DNA from: Atopsyche davidsoni
Lineage: Eukaryota > Arthropoda > Insecta > Trichoptera > Hydrobiosidae
Direction: 5' to 3'
Length of the DNA: 64,000 bases
Assembly (NCBI GenBank): GCA_022113835.1
Contig: JAILWY010000019.1
Span: 6,596,001 to 6,660,000, forward strand
Under the pieces are notes generated by a model, which was given only the letters and a program-made list of their open reading frames with translations, was not told the origin of the DNA and made no database searches. Shown one piece after another: positions 21,652-35,899 of this stretch. A program made the translations under genes and the position numbers. Numbering within the stretch: position 1 is the stretch's first letter; each line of letters starts with the position of its first letter.

Positions 21652-22095
21652 ATACTAGAAATGGTCCCGTCACAGAATGACGTATTCGATGAACAATGCA
21701 ATAGTGTTTGAACATATTATATGTTTGGCTGAATACTCAAAAGACGCTGCTCACGTTTTCCTTCCAATTCATTGCTTGACGTTTCTGTCACATTTCGTGT
21801 CACAAACGACGCGTCACTTTTCACTGCACTGTTCTTTATTTGAAAAATTCTAAATTTGAAATTTTCGCGGTGAACAACAGAATCCTATAATTCGTACATA
21901 TTAAAACTCGATAAAGCACATTTTATTAAATTAGTTTATGAATGAAAATATTATCTTATTGTCTTGAAAAACTTACTGAACTTACATGCAAAAAATCAGC
22001 GTTGTATCTTTTAAGATATTCTATAGCGAACCAAAAAATGAAAAAAATGAAACATACATACACACAATGAATATCATATATATTAGATTAGAAAT
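21652..22095. repeat. Dispersed repeat family R2, copy 1
   Basis: Starts CTAGAAATGGTCCCGTCA then AATGACGTATTCGATGAAC, and passes CACATTTCGTGTCACAAAC, ACTGCACTGTTCTTTATT and TTTTAAGATATTCTATAG. The same order is seen at 52495-52770 plus 53331-53530. No coding frame. Class not identified. Confidence 0.7.
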
Positions 22096-23007
22096 GTTAA
22101 AATAATATATCAAGCTCTGTAGCTGAATTGTAAAATGTTGCATCCGTGGACGGATTTAACGGTGAATCATTTGGGATTGCTCAAACTAGATCCGTCGATT
22201 GAAATGCACATCGCCGATCGAGGCGTTACACTTTTACTATGACCACACACTAAATTGTAAATAACTCTGTATACTATCATAAAAAAATGCATATTAAAAC
22301 ACCTTTGTTTAATTTCAAATCTTTTGGGAAACGCTTTGCAACGCAGTAAAGGTATTTTAAGTTTTAGCTCGCAAAGATTTAGAAATCACGGCCCGTCCTT
22401 ATCTAGATTTATTATGAGTACATTGTTTTACGGCGTCCAATACCTCTTGGATTTATTACCTTTTGCAGGTAATATTTGAATCGATTACACGTAAACCACT
22501 AGGATTTAGATTATTTTCCCATATACATCAAGCCTTGCCTACCCCCCTTTTTCGCTTGTAGCTTTATATGTTAGCGTAATAAATTATTGTTTTTATTTAA
22601 AGTACATCATATTTTCAAAAGCGTCTAATAAATTTAATAAAAATATTAAAAATTTCTGTGTTCTGGGTGTTAAGAAAACCTACAAACATACTAATCTTAT
22701 CTTTAGACATATTTGCGCATCTTTTCTCGATTTTGATACCGGTAAATAAATATAAGCAAACGTTGTCGAAAATGAAGCGTTGAGTATACGCAGAATTATT
22801 TTCGACCCAAATCATCGGCGACTACTATTTTAATAACACAAATGATTAAGCGATGCCGATATTGCAACATGTCCGATTGTGAGAAAGCACACTGAACAGA
22901 AGACTTCGGTAAACATTGCCGTACGACCTGTTCTAGTTTCGACAGTCTAACTCACTAAAATTATTGTAACAACGAATAAAAACATAATAGTAAGCCTGAG
23001 TAACACC
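22096..23007. other. AT-rich non-coding DNA
   Basis: No gene or element ends seen. It forms the upstream region of the small ORF at 23008. Confidence 0.4.
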
Positions 23008-23148
23008 ATGACTACGGTGATTGTAGTCCCTGTTGCCGGAATAACTATTATTTTTTTTATCTTGCTTATCGTATCCACCTTCTCTCCAACGCACGCAGCA
23101 ACACAACTTGCAACCGATTCGCGATTAGCCAATACAGTCAAAACTTAA
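23008..23148 (+). CDS. Possible 46-aa single-pass membrane micropeptide
   Basis: ATG in an ACACC context opens a 46-codon frame: MTTVIVVPVAGITIIFFILL, then IVSTF, a polar segment (SPTHAATQLATDSR) and stop TAA at 23146-23148. Residues 4-25 form one strongly hydrophobic helix, preceded by a short uncharged N-terminus, so it could be a signal anchor or a signal peptide (a cleavage after THA or HAA is possible). An A-rich tract follows the stop. The opposite strand is also open, so the hydrophobic run could be chance. No known family recognised. It lies 0.5 kb upstream of Shroom on the same strand. Confidence 0.3.
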   Translation: MTTVIVVPVAGITIIFFILLIVSTFSPTHAATQLATDSRLANTVKT

Positions 23149-23349
23149 TAATAAAAAAAAATACGAATCACTTTATGCAGTATTACATGTTATTTTTTAT
23201 TGAAAAATACATCTATTGTCTTTTGGGTAGCGTTTCTTTTACGTTCTTGTAAAATACGCTCATAAACACCCAACGCTGTTTTTAATTGTTAAGAAAAGTC
23301 ATTGACTACATTGTGTTCATACACATTCTTAAAATGAGAAATTCGCGTA

Positions 23350-23565
23350 ATGCGAGGCATTTTAAAATGCGTTATAGTGAAACCGCGCATAACGGGGTCG
23401 CGTGAACTGTGCGTGTTTTATGGCTTGAAACTGGACGCTGTTGCAGAGTTGTCGTCCGCTTGTCAGTTGCGTAGTTCTGAGATTGTACAAGTGTTTTGTT
23501 TTGCCGGTAGATTTGGCTCCCGATGGCCCTTGGAGAGGCCCGGCACGCGCCCTGTCGGAGGAACC
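23350..23565 (+). promoter_or_regulatory. Shroom 5' region, CpG-rich from 23500, possible upstream in-frame start
   Basis: Composition turns CpG-rich just before the Shroom start. The frame of the ATG at 23566 stays open upstream to an ATG at 23350, which would add 72 residues. I prefer 23566 because the upstream residues look like untranslated sequence, but the longer start cannot be excluded. Confidence 0.4.
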
Positions 23566-26500
23566 ATGTCGGCGGGCAGCGCACCGCGCCCCTCCCTGCA
23601 CCCGCCCACCAGAGATGCTACCACGCTTAAAAGTAAGTAGCGACAGAAGCAGAGTCTCAACAATAGCACACAAACAAGTTTGTTTCTATTTTGCGCATTC
23701 TGTGTTTCTCTGCGTGCGTCTACTAGCGTCACTCGCGGCCGCAGTTGCTGACTGCAATTACAATTTAAATTTGGAGACTGAGTGAACGCTTGGTTTGGTT
23801 CCAGACGTGCTGTACGGGCCGGGACACGAGAAGTTCCCCTCATGGCCCATGGCGGCGGCCGCCGAGGCGCCGCGGGCCACTAGGGCGCCGCCCACCGGCG
23901 GGTCGCAGCGCTCCAAGTCCTGGACGGATCACACCACCTACCCCAAGGAAAGCGCCCCCGCCTACTCCAGGCCCTACATGCGGCGCAGCAATTCCGCCTA
24001 CCCATCACAGGTAACTCGTCTACCTAACCTAACCTAACCCGAAGCGAGGGGAGCTAAACTTGACATCCGATAGTCATCAAGATATTTTACTGCTGGAAGT
24101 CACCAAACTACTAAGTTTCTACGCCTAAGTATTAGAAGTATTGTAGTCTCCGATATCGTTGATGTGATGTTGTGGTTGCAGGATTGATGTATGGTTGGAA
24201 ATCAAAAGGCAGGCGAAATATTTGCGTATTCGTAGTTTATTCAGTATAAGTACACTGGGTAGAAATGTACTAGCTGCTTATATAGGGTCCCGCTGCCTTT
24301 GTGGATAGCGTAAACAGGAAGATTCCCACGTATCGAGGGGTGTCTCATTGCGAGGACATCTAGCCTGAAATACGATCGCCTTTTGACTGACCGCTAATTA
24401 CTATAGGCTTATGTCATATTTAAATGGGCCGTCTAATAAAATATCTAATGGATTAAGGGTCGAATGTCACATTCCAACAGGCCGTAAGACAGGTGTTTCG
24501 ATGTAGGTACTAACCCCTACACTACTAAAAAGCTTCCGTGTATAATAGTTAAGGCCTGAGCAAACAAGTGGTCCCAGCTTCAAATCTAAACAAAGTAGTA
24601 CGTTTGCTGATAGATTTTCATATATTGATCGCCCTCTCCCCACGATATTGATGCTCATAACTGTTTTTTCTCATTTTTAGTTAAAAACTGTTTTGGAAAA
24701 CTGTGAAAAAAACCAAGCGGAAAACTATGAGTATCGCCACAAAAGCGATCAGGTAGGGAGCTTGGGCGCCAGAAGTGATATCCCGTCGCCTCCCGAGCGG
24801 GACATGGATCACAAGAGCAACCAGGCCTTCAAGATGTCATACGACGAACAAGCCCTGCTGCGGGAATCATACAAAGTACTGACAAACGATTCCACACCAC
24901 AATTGACTCAAGCCGATCTTGAAGAGTACACCAGGAACTACGAAGAAACCAGTGTTCAGCACCAGAAGCAGCCGTCCTATGCCCAGTCTGAAGGATATCA
25001 TAGCTACGTGTCTAGCACTGATTCAACCTCTACTCCTTTCTTAGACAGGTAATACATCTAACCAAGTGTTATTGTCATATTAATGTTAGTATTTTTATCA
25101 AAATAATATTTATAGTGTTGTTAAACTTTTTTTTTTTTTGAACGCTATTAAAATAAAAATATTATAACGGAATTCTGCAAAGTATTTTCTGTGATGGTAA
25201 ATTTTAAATGTGCTGTTTAATAAAATATATATCCTAAAATAATACCTTTTCACGTGCAGCCTCCCATAAGTTGTGTGGCTATAGAGTCCTCGTTCTCAGA
25301 TAAAAACAAGTTGATTAAAATAATAAATATGCTTGTATTTGTATTTTTCAGACTCCGGCGTGATATTGACACTACGACTGTTAGGGGAGTGAATACATGG
25401 GATCGTGACAGTGTGGTGACCACAAGTTCTGGAAGTGCATCGTCTTCCGAAACTCTGAAGTGGCATGGTACAAATATTTCTAAGCTGAAAACTCATACTA
25501 ACTAATCATCCATACTAAACTAAACTTTTTAATCATATTGCTTTATTAGATGACAACCAAACTTAAATTAATTGTAACATTTATTGAATACAATATATCG
25601 TTATTATTTTTACATCCTTTATATTTTATTATTTTCAGTGTTTAAAATATGGTAAATATAATATTATTTGCTTTCAGGATCTCTAAGTGACGTTTCTGTT
25701 GCCAGCAGTTCTTTTAATCCAGGACGGCAACAGCTGATTGCTCACTCGGCGAGAGTCCAGACTCCACAAAGACATAATTCTGAGAGCGTTCTGTACATTG
25801 GACCTACAGGGGAGACAAATGAGTCTCACCAGCGGAAGCTTTACCCCATACAAACCTATACAGTCCACCAGTCAGCAGAACCTCAAAAGGCTAATTCACA
25901 GTATGTAAATTATACATCTTTACCTGTACCGTTCGACACATCCTATCCAAGTGTAAGGTAGCCTTAAGGGATATGCTCTTATCCCCGAGACATAATCTTA
26001 CCCATTATTCAGGAAACCAATAAGCATTTCATTAGCTAGAAGTCTGAAAAATTATTATGACCTTCTATTAGATATTAGATCTAATTCTAAGATGTAAAAT
26101 GCTTTTATAGCTATTAACTTGGAAGTATTATTACAAAGAAATTTAACCTAGTTGCTTATTTAAGAATTATTGAAGATGCATTGCATGTTTTTGTTTTAGA
26201 AATAATCATTCACCTCCATCACCCCAGAGGTCTGTTGCTGAGAGAGTTCATCAATATGAAAAACAAACTACTAAATACACCTATCTTGATCCTGATAAAA
26301 AAACCAAAGTATCCGATCCAGCTTTAAAGGCTATACAAAAGAAAGCTTTGCTTCTGTTTTACGAGAGACATCAAGGCCACAAATCTTCTTGGCGATCTGA
26401 ACCACAACTATCTTCCCGAATACCTCTAAGCAAGCAGCAAAATACATTTGAATTATCAGATTACAGACAAACTAATTATATGGATCAAAGCAATGAAAAT

Positions 26501-29500
26501 ATTCAAACAGAAGCAGAAAATCTGAGAAACAGTCAGAATAACAAAATGCAAAAAGTAGAATCACCGGGACCAACCAATCAAGTTCAATCTGCTTATCACA
26601 TGAATTATAGACAGCAAGCTGTAAATCAACAAGAAGTGGATGATTCCTTGTCTGAGAATCGAATGCCGGCGGTAATAAGTCATTACATGGAAAACAACAA
26701 TATCAACAATCTAAACGATCCGGACTCTCCGTTTTCCAACAATGTTACCAAAGGACCAGATGCTAAGTGTGAATCTTATAATACAAATCTTCACGGATTC
26801 AATGACTTAAACTCTAGACATTCTTTTAGATCTTCTCATATTAAACAAAAATCATTGTATGATTTACCAGAGTATAGACAGAATTCAGCAGACTTTATTA
26901 ACAAAAGTGAAAGCAGTAACACCTTAGAAACCAAGGCAGTTGGTGTGATCCCCCCCAATAACAATGAGTCTCACAATTCAGCTCTTCAAGGTCCAGTTAT
27001 TTTAGGGCCTGCTATATTGCTGGACGAATGGGTCCCCGAACGTCCCCCCAAAAACCAACAACTTCTCCGTACAGCATTTCCTGATTTATATCCTCAAACT
27101 ATAAGGCCTCCGAGTCCAGAGCTGCCATTGCCATCCCCACCTTTATCAAGCTACGAAGACGAAGCTTTATGCACAAGTGATGAACCATTTCCACCACCTC
27201 CGCTTGAAATAGTTGACGAATGGAAGTATCAACAAGAAGTTTTAGATATTCATCCGTCAAGTGATTTACAAAAGGCATCAAGGAAAAGCGAATCGCATCT
27301 ATCACACCGCCACATTCAAGGAGACTCCAGCTATAAACAAGACTCGAATAATATTAATAATCCCAAAAAAATTAAATCTAATAATAATACCCAGTCAACA
27401 ACCAAGCCAAAACTTCTTAAGAGAGAATACCCAAGCAATCATTCACGAAACTCTGAATCGTCTTTGCGAAACAGTTTTGCCAATGCTCATAATACATCAC
27501 GAGATACACCAATTCATAATGTAAACTTTCGAGCATCGGTCCGAGAATCATCCCACAATAAATCTCTTCCTCAAAAACCAATTATATCAGCTCAAAGGCA
27601 GTTATATAGATCAATCACTACCGATGAATCTGTATCAGTCCCCAAAAAACCTATTAATCCATTTTTAAGATCGACATCAATGAGACTTGATAACGATCAC
27701 AAATCTGATGGTATTTTTGCTTCTCAAAGATCCATTCAATCTGACATAGCCAGTTTGCAATATCATTGTGCTCAAAAGTTGACCACTAGTGGAAAAGTAG
27801 CTGTTGCGACCAGTGAAAAAGTCAATAAAGTTTCTGGCCAATATCGAGCAGAGCCCCTTTGTGGACTACCTAGCCAAACAGACCCTTATTCAAATGCTAA
27901 AAATAGTATCTGGTCAAGACATTCTCCACACAAAATATGTAGTACATTGACACCGCCAAAATCCAGTACTGAACACGAAAAAAGTTTAAATAAGTTAGAG
28001 AAAAATAGACATTCAAATCCTTCAAGTCCTTTGAATACCTCGTATTCATTTTGTGAGTCAAATGTTGAAAATATTCCTGCAAGAATTGCTGATGTTAGGT
28101 CAACGAACCTTGAGAATACTCATTCACAAGTTAAATGGGGAAACCCGGACAATGTCCCCCCACCACCAGTAAAGCCTCGTTATTCAGGATCTACAAGATA
28201 TCAGCCACCTCACACTTCTACGACTGTGCGGTAAGAATTAACAATAATTTTAAATTAGAAAATAAAATATGGATACGACTTGGTGTGATTATATATCTTA
28301 TTTAAAATAATTCCTCATATTTCTTTTAGGCGTCAACCTAACAGTTTTTCAGTGCTAGGCGATCAAAGCAATGCTGAAATATCCAAAAGGGAAAATTACA
28401 AAATAATAAATAGGCCAATAAGAACTGTGAGCTCTGAAAATAATATTAAGAACCTGTATTTACAGAATGCCCCGAATTCGGCCAGCGTACTTAACAATGA
28501 ACAAACAAAATATGAACTGACTAATAATCCTAAATGTTTTAAAAGACAGAGCTCTCTAGATATTCTTATTACGGAAAACTCTAATAGCCTTCTCGTTGAA
28601 TGTCCTGCTGAGCCGCAAATTGAAGATGGCAAAAATATTGACGATGCGCATAATATTACACCTGACGATATACCCCCAGAAAGTACATCTAATTTAAGTT
28701 GTGACAATAGTGTTGATTCTTTGACCCAAAATACAGTAGAAATTGAAACTCCTGCACCTGCTGTTGTTGAGGATTCCCAAAACACAGAAGTAATTATGTT
28801 GGAAGACTCAACAACCCCCGCCACTAATCTTCAGGAATCTCCATCGGGGGCAAAGAAATTAGTGCCGTGTCCTAGTACTCCAAATGATCTTAAACCGAAC
28901 AAAATGATACGTTTGAGTCTAGAAAAATCCCTTCCTGAGGAAACAAAATGGGCAGATATGTTATCTGAGCTTTATAATATGTTGCCTGCCGATGATTTAC
29001 TAAAGAAATTGCTAGGTATGTACTTGAATTAATTTTTTACTTTTATATCTACTGTACATTGATTTTTATAGCCATTTTTGTAAATAGTATATGTAAATAC
29101 AATTCATAACAATTTTGACTCGCTTGCGAAGTATAAAATTTTATATTTTTACTATTTGGCTATCTAAAATTAGTTGCGAATGCTGAATATGTTTAATACA
29201 TGCATTTATTTTCATTACTTATTACTATTTGCTAGCATATTCACCTACTATGGTTTTTATGAGAAATTATCACTGTATGTATTTATTCTTTTATTTTTAA
29301 TATGGATGGACCCTTATTGTATAAAAATTTAACAAATTGTTTTGTATTTATTTTGTTGTTTGCTTGCGACAGTCTTGAGCGATATTGAGGAAACCAAATC
29401 GAATTGTTTGTTATTTTACTGATGGCAGTGCTTTATAAAATTTCTTGAATGTCGCTATTTTTTTACAGATCAATATCGAGAATATCACTTCAGTTGGAAA

Positions 29501-30799
29501 AATGAAATCAAAAAATTCTTTGAAATAGATGGAGAGCTAAACCTCAGCAGTGATAATTTGTCCGAGAAGTGAGTTTCTTTTTATTTTGTATAATTGTAGA
29601 TGGTGAAAAAAACGTCTAAAAAGCAACGTTTTCATAAATATAAGTAACAGATTGAAAATACTTGGAATTTGTATAATTATCGAGACAGCAAAAGGGCACA
29701 ATCAGAATGCTCTTCAATTGTCTTGTGTGGTATAATATTTAAAAATAATCTGCTGTTGCCATAGCTTACTATTTATTTTATGATGTTTACAATTATGAAA
29801 CTGAATAAATTATTGAATTATTACATAAAACTTTGTACTATGAACCATTAACTCATGGCATACTTTTGATTTGATTTATCAAATGACTGCTCTGTAAACT
29901 TATTAGAGTTCTACGTGGTATATTTGATTATAATGACTAATACTAATATTTAATAAAAATAAACACTAATGTGTCCTATTTTTCATTTAACAGGTCAAAG
30001 TTATTGTCAATTGAAACAGATCCGACTGACCCCGAAAGGAATTTTAGTGCTGTAAAGGTATGTATTATCACTTCATATAACCTCTACTCCACAATTTATA
30101 ATCGACTTACAATATTTAATTTCACCAATTTTGCCGTTTTCAAGTATTTAACCTTGTTGATTTTATAAATAAGAAAAATGTTATTAATTTTACTTGCAGC
30201 AAGATGCACTTTTCTGCTTGGAGAATGTATTGAGTGCGTTGAAACGAGAAGTTAAAAATTTAGAAACCCAGACGACTTCCAACCAAATCAAAGGTGAAGA
30301 AGTCTTGAAGTCGTTGTCTTCTGCTGATGAGGTATCAGGCGATCTAGACACACTAAGTAAACTAACTGCACTCATATCAACGTTGAATAAAAGGTCTTTA
30401 TTCCTCAATGCCAATGTTTCTAACGCACACAGTGAAGAATACAGGGTAAGTTACATCCGTAATCTCAATGAATTAGAGATCCCGAAAATTAATGTTTACA
30501 ATATAATTTACATGTAATTATTTGTATGATTTCAGAGTGAACAGCTTACCAGGCTAGCCTATGTGAAGAATCAAATCGAAGAAGCGAAAGAGCTACAAAC
30601 CCACTTTGATCAATCACGTTTGACACTGATACATTTAATGTCTAAAGAAATCAGTACAAAGCTAATGGATCAGTACGAAATATTTATAGCCACTAAAATT
30701 AAGCTTATACTTCAAATTAAGGATGTCATGTATAAAACTGACTTGTTGGAAAACATACTTAAACAGTTAAGTCTCAGAAAAGATCTGGGCTCATATTAG
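23566..30799 (+). CDS. shrm: Shroom, actin and Rho-kinase scaffold (11 coding exons)
   Basis: Coding exons: 23566-23632, 23805-24010, 24681-25048, 25352-25467, 25678-25957, 26200-28230, 28330-29015, 29469-29568, 29994-30057, 30200-30445, 30536-30799. All are bounded by GT-AG and all phases agree, giving 1,475 residues. The C-terminal 250 or so residues (from WADMLSELYNMLP) form the Shroom ASD2 coiled coil: KLTALISTLNKRSLFLNANV, then VKNQIEEAKELQTHFDQSR and DQYEIFIATKIKLI. ASD2 binds Rho kinase, and Shroom recruits it to apical actin for constriction of epithelial cells. No PDZ domain is seen, as in insect Shrooms. The middle is long, Ser/Asn-rich and probably disordered, with proline-rich ligands FPPPPLE (near residue 675) and VPPPPVKPR at the end of exon 6. 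A conserved-looking block, SVAERVHQYEKQT and SDPALKAIQKKALL, opens exon 6. Further 5' non-coding exons are possible. Confidence 0.95.
24022..24040 (-). repeat. Short TTAGG-like tract in Shroom intron 2
   Basis: CCTAACCTAACCTAACCC, i.e. GGTTAGGTTAGGTTAGG on the minus strand, resembling the insect telomere motif TTAGG. It is only about three units, in an intron. Confidence 0.5.
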
Positions 30800-32740
30800 T
30801 CATTGTTAATTAGCGGTAGCTGAGTAGCTTTCTTGTCTTAATATTTATACTCTTCGTAACTCGTCTCCCGACAACACTAACAATCATTTATCGTTAGATT
30901 GTTTCATTTGTAAGCGATGACTAATAAACATACGCAATAATTATTAACATTATAAAAAGAAACAACCCCTTATATTTATGTATTCATATATATATATATA
31001 TTTATATATTGTATTATTATTAATATTGCCAAAAATTATGAATGCAGACATGAGCACACTCCTTGTCTTATTCAGAGAGGAGCTTGCCATTTTAATGTGC
31101 TTTATGTAAGATTGCTTTTTCCATGTGGGTACCTAAAATTTATATGATAAATTGAATACCACATCTCAATTAAATAAAACATTATAAGATTTGTTTTAGA
31201 GTTTTTAAATTTAAATCTGATCATATCTAAATATTATTAATCGAAGGAACTGTTACCAAATTTTTAATTTGAGGACATAGTTAAGTGAAATTTATTAAAT
31301 ATTTTGTAGAATCTTGCCTTGTTATAAAAATTAAAATATTTAATATTTTTGGATAAATTAAATAAATATTTAAGTTTTCACATGGAACTACCTTATTAAG
31401 GTGGGTATGTCAATAATAATCCAAGGTTCTGTATTTACTGTATGTATATATTGCAAATATATATATTTTTATATAAAATATATTCTTCCACGGGTGACGT
31501 TAATGTTGTATATATAATTAATCTTTAGTGACCTTTAAATTAGAAAAAAACACAATGGCAGAGATAAATATCATTCCATAAGAGCATGCCTAGATTATGC
31601 CATGATCGATAAATTTTAGGTGCATTCTTTACTTATCTACTTATATATTCAATGTTAAATATGAATAGCCTAGCGTATAGGAGATGACGATAATTTAAAT
31701 GTGTGAGCACTTTCGCCATTCAAAGACTAATTATATTTTAAGGAAAAAAAAATATTTTTACGAAAAGTCTTTTAGTTATGCATATTCTGTTTTACTAATT
31801 TTTCATAATATCATAAGCCATCAGAAGTCTCCTCTTAACAAGTCTGATGAAGCGAAGTAGGGCGAAAATGCTCACAAATAAAAATAATCGTAATCTTCCG
31901 GCTATTCGACAATTCTTATTATTTTGTTATGATATGGAGTATTAAATATTAAACCAGTCTATCGTAGATGTTCAATGTTATTACAATGTTGCTGAAGATC
32001 TTATAAACAATAAGAGTTGTGTGGCAATTGATTGATGCAGTTGTCATCCGTGTTGTTATTTAGTAATTGGTTCCATTAGGGTCATGATAAACAATCGCTA
32101 AACTACAACGTGAATAGAAGTCGAATTAGAAATCAGATCTTATTTAGTAAGAACAGCCATTTGTATTAAATGCAATGTATAAACTCTGAACTATTTTTAC
32201 TTATTACAAGAAAAAAGTGTAGATTTAAAAACCTTAAAACTGTGCTAACGCATTATGATTACCAAATTATTTGAATATTAAAAATGAATGTATCAAATAT
32301 ACTAATAATTTTTTTTGAAGTCTCTCATGTGTTATATTATGGATACACTACATTTGCCTAGTCGTAGCTCTGTTATAAATAATTATATTCCTAACTTTCA
32401 AGTTATTATGTTAAGACATTAATATGCTATTTATGTACATCGAACTGTGATTGAATCGTAATTATCTGTAGTTTTTATTAAGACATGTAAGTAAATACTA
32501 CCTATGTTTTGGATAATTTTAGAAATTGAGATTTTCCTTGTAGAGAAAAGATATTCTCTTATTCCTGGCACACCGACTATACGGTGCTCCCTGGTTTTAA
32601 TTTCTCAATAATGCATCTATTTGCTAAAATGATAACGAATTATATTATGTATACATATATCCCCATGGATATTTTGTTGATTTTCAACTCATTATTTTTT
32701 TTCAATAAATCTTGGAAATTCATTTAACAAAATGTTGTTT
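30800..32740 (+). other. Shroom 3' UTR region, alternative polyadenylation signals
   Basis: AATAAA hexamers lie at 30923-30928, 31173-31178 and 32704-32709. The first is 124 bp past the stop. The segment is AT-rich with no coding frame. Which signal is used cannot be read from sequence. Confidence 0.45.
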
Positions 32741-35700
32741 CATTTAAGATGTGTTCTTTAAAGATCAAGTTTTACAGTTATTCAATAGGCTAAACACCAC
32801 ACAGACCAGTCGTGTTATCAATATGTTTTAGGTACACAGATGAATACAAAACAATGATAATGAACCCCATGTGGCGAGTGTGTATAAAAATGGAAAATTT
32901 CATGTGACTACACTCAAATGATTCATGGACCCAGGGCACACAATGAAATATAAAAAGATTTTCCTTTTGTATTTTCAAAAATCTTTTAATAAAGATTTCA
33001 TGTATTTGTAATAGTAATCAAAAGTCCCTTAAGCGTTTTCAAGGATATAGGTTTATCGAGGAAGTTAATAGCTTTATTCCTTAAAAGACTTGATCGCATA
33101 GAGCAGACGAGTGAAAGAAGTGAGCATTACAATTGCATTAAAATATGAAAGTTACTAGTCCTTGGACTCAACCCATCTTTGGATGCTGATTTCTGAATTT
33201 TACGAAAAGCCTGACGCTAATCAAAACTATTTATTGCAGCTGAGGTCTTCATCTTTTTTTCTAATAGCAAAATATAAAACATAATCAAGCGTTTTTTGTT
33301 TTATAAGCAACCCTAAAAACACAGCTTAATTTATTCTTTTTAAAAATCATATTAATAAGAATTTAACATTTTTTAATATAATTGAAATTAAGATCTGAAA
33401 AAAAATTCATTAAATTTTTCAAAAAATTTTATTAGCCATAAAATGAACAAGTTTAAAATGACAGCTCTCATTTTAACCTCCAATTTAGAGGAAAAAAATT
33501 ATTTGTTCGTATATTTTGTTATAACAATCATTTAAAAAATTATCAAGGACTTGTATTACCTGACAGATTGCCTAATACCTTAAATCTTTAAAGATTTTAA
33601 TATAATTAGGTATTGCTTAAAACCTTTTGAAAATGTCAATTTCAAGTGTCTTCATGGAAGTTTTAAATTCTATAGTAATTATTTACCATTGAAATATCAA
33701 ACGTGGTTCATACTATATACTATACTATATATATATATAGTAATACAAATAGTAATAAGAACTTTCTCCCCACTTAGTGGCTCTAAGATCCATTATAAAA
33801 TCTACTACTGACGAGGCCTGCGTATATAATCAATACATATGTATATTTAACTTGTCAATGCAAAGAAAAACTGATTTTAGCTGCTTTAACGATATAAAGC
33901 CGTAAACAATTTTACTAAAAAATATATAAACACTTATTAATAGTTTTCACATGTGTGTTTTATATAACCATAGTCTTTAATAGTAGATACCACGTACAGC
34001 GACTGAGATGTTGGTTTTGAAATGAGGAGGTCACATAGCAGAGCGCGTTCAGCTACAATCTACAATCCCTCAGTCCATCATGCAGCACATAGTAAAACAA
34101 TAACTCAACGAAGTCCCTAAGTAAATAAATGAAGTATGACTGTGAGTGACTAGGAAAATAAGTACATATTTAATTTAATTTTATCCACTATGCAACAAAG
34201 TAGAACAAACATAAAAAAAATAAAGAAGACATACTTATTTATTTTTAATGGCATCAAGTATGTGTTATTAATATATTCATTGATCTTGTGTCTGGAATTA
34301 ATCATTCATTAATAAAATACTTTTGATTTTAGTACCATAATCGCTTCCCAGAAGCTGTTATCCTTTTCAATAACGGATACTTGGTACCTGACACCAAAAA
34401 TACATTAGTTTTCTCCAGCATGTGCCTTAGTATTTGAAAATAACATTCATGACATATATTGATGTAAAAAATAAAATATTCACTGCATTATATTCAATAT
34501 AAAAGATTATTAAAATCAAGTCTCAATTATAATTTCAAGATTCAGAATGTTGCACGCAAACAACAAATCATTTGCATGTATTAGTATAAATTGTCAACTA
34601 ATTTGATGATTTCATTTTGATGATATGATTGAGGGTCATCAATGGATGGATGTGATTGTACTGAATATTGATATTCAAAAGAGATTCAATGAGACTCGAC
34701 ATCTCCGACCTTTGCACAGAAAAGGATTTTTGTTTAGCCTCCTCAGAGGCAATACTCTTATAACACGGCTTCCGTTCAACAACGTATTATCAACTGAATT
34801 GGCCTGAGAAAAATCAATGGAATTAATTTATCTGTATAAATTTTAACGGTTAAAATTAATGGGCGATTTTTTTATTTTTAAAGATCCGTCGCCATTTATA
34901 ATTTTAGTTACAAGGGAACTGTAAAGAAATAAAATATCAGCTCTGTATAGGAGTTAGCAAGAATAATCTGATTTATCAATTCATATGCATGAAAAAGTTT
35001 ATACTTGTACTTCAAGATTTCTCGAGTTAATTTGTGACTTTCTTTGTTGTAAGCGAGATTAGAATAAAGAGAATTTTCTTTTTTGATATAGTTATTTTCT
35101 ATATCAATAGATTATAATCATAATTTTAACGAATTGTTCAAAGTTCGAAAAAAAATTAAATCGCGTCATGAGGCGACCTTGAATGTGTCGTGTACTAAAG
35201 ATTCGTATGTTTGTACGGTTTATTTTCAAGGTCAATTTTTCAATAATCAGATTCTAATATTTAAAGATCTTAGTGCTTAACTGTAATATTTTTTTTACAA
35301 ATATAGATAATGAAAATAATTTTCAACAATAGCACGAAGGCTATTGTAATAATATTTCCAAATTTTCCACCCAAAGTTTATTTACTGCTGGTAGTATTGA
35401 ATACCTCGTGGCTGGATTTTGCTCATATTTCTCGTTGACTCTGATTCGTCTGTTTATTTTACGTCGGCAATGGTCGTGCACGCCATTGGCTTATTTTCGG
35501 TTAATACAGTAGTGTGTGTGGGTGTGTGGAACACACACTACTCGCCTGCTGAGCCTCGTTATTGAGTAATATTGCCAGCTCTGGAGATTTTCAGAAATCA
35601 GGTTGATATTTAAGCAATGTGATATATATTATTGTCATCATCATACGTAGTTTTTGATAAAAAAAATTATTAGCGATTATATTTTGATTCCTACTAATGT

Positions 35701-35899
35701 TTACATTTTTAACTAAAAGTATATGATTTCGTAGAATTATTAACTTAAAAAAAAATATATATTTAGGTTTTTATTGCGAAAAGTAACTCAAAAAAATATT
35801 TTTGGATGCGTTGAGAGCTTGGAAAAAATTTGTTTGTAATTTAAGTAAATAATAAATTATTTTATTGAATGAAATTTTGTGGGTTTTTTTTTTGGGTTG
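32741..35899. other. Intergenic DNA between Shroom and p23
   Basis: AT-rich with no gene recognised. Short TA runs at 33712-33740 and a GT/AC-rich patch at 35510-35540 (GTGTGTGGGTGTGTGGAACA). Open frames at 32790 and 34625 are short and featureless. Confidence 0.45.

Noticed and set aside
28396..28824. 142-codon frame antisense to Shroom exon 7
   Set aside because: It overlaps a coding exon with phase-consistent splicing and shows no domain.
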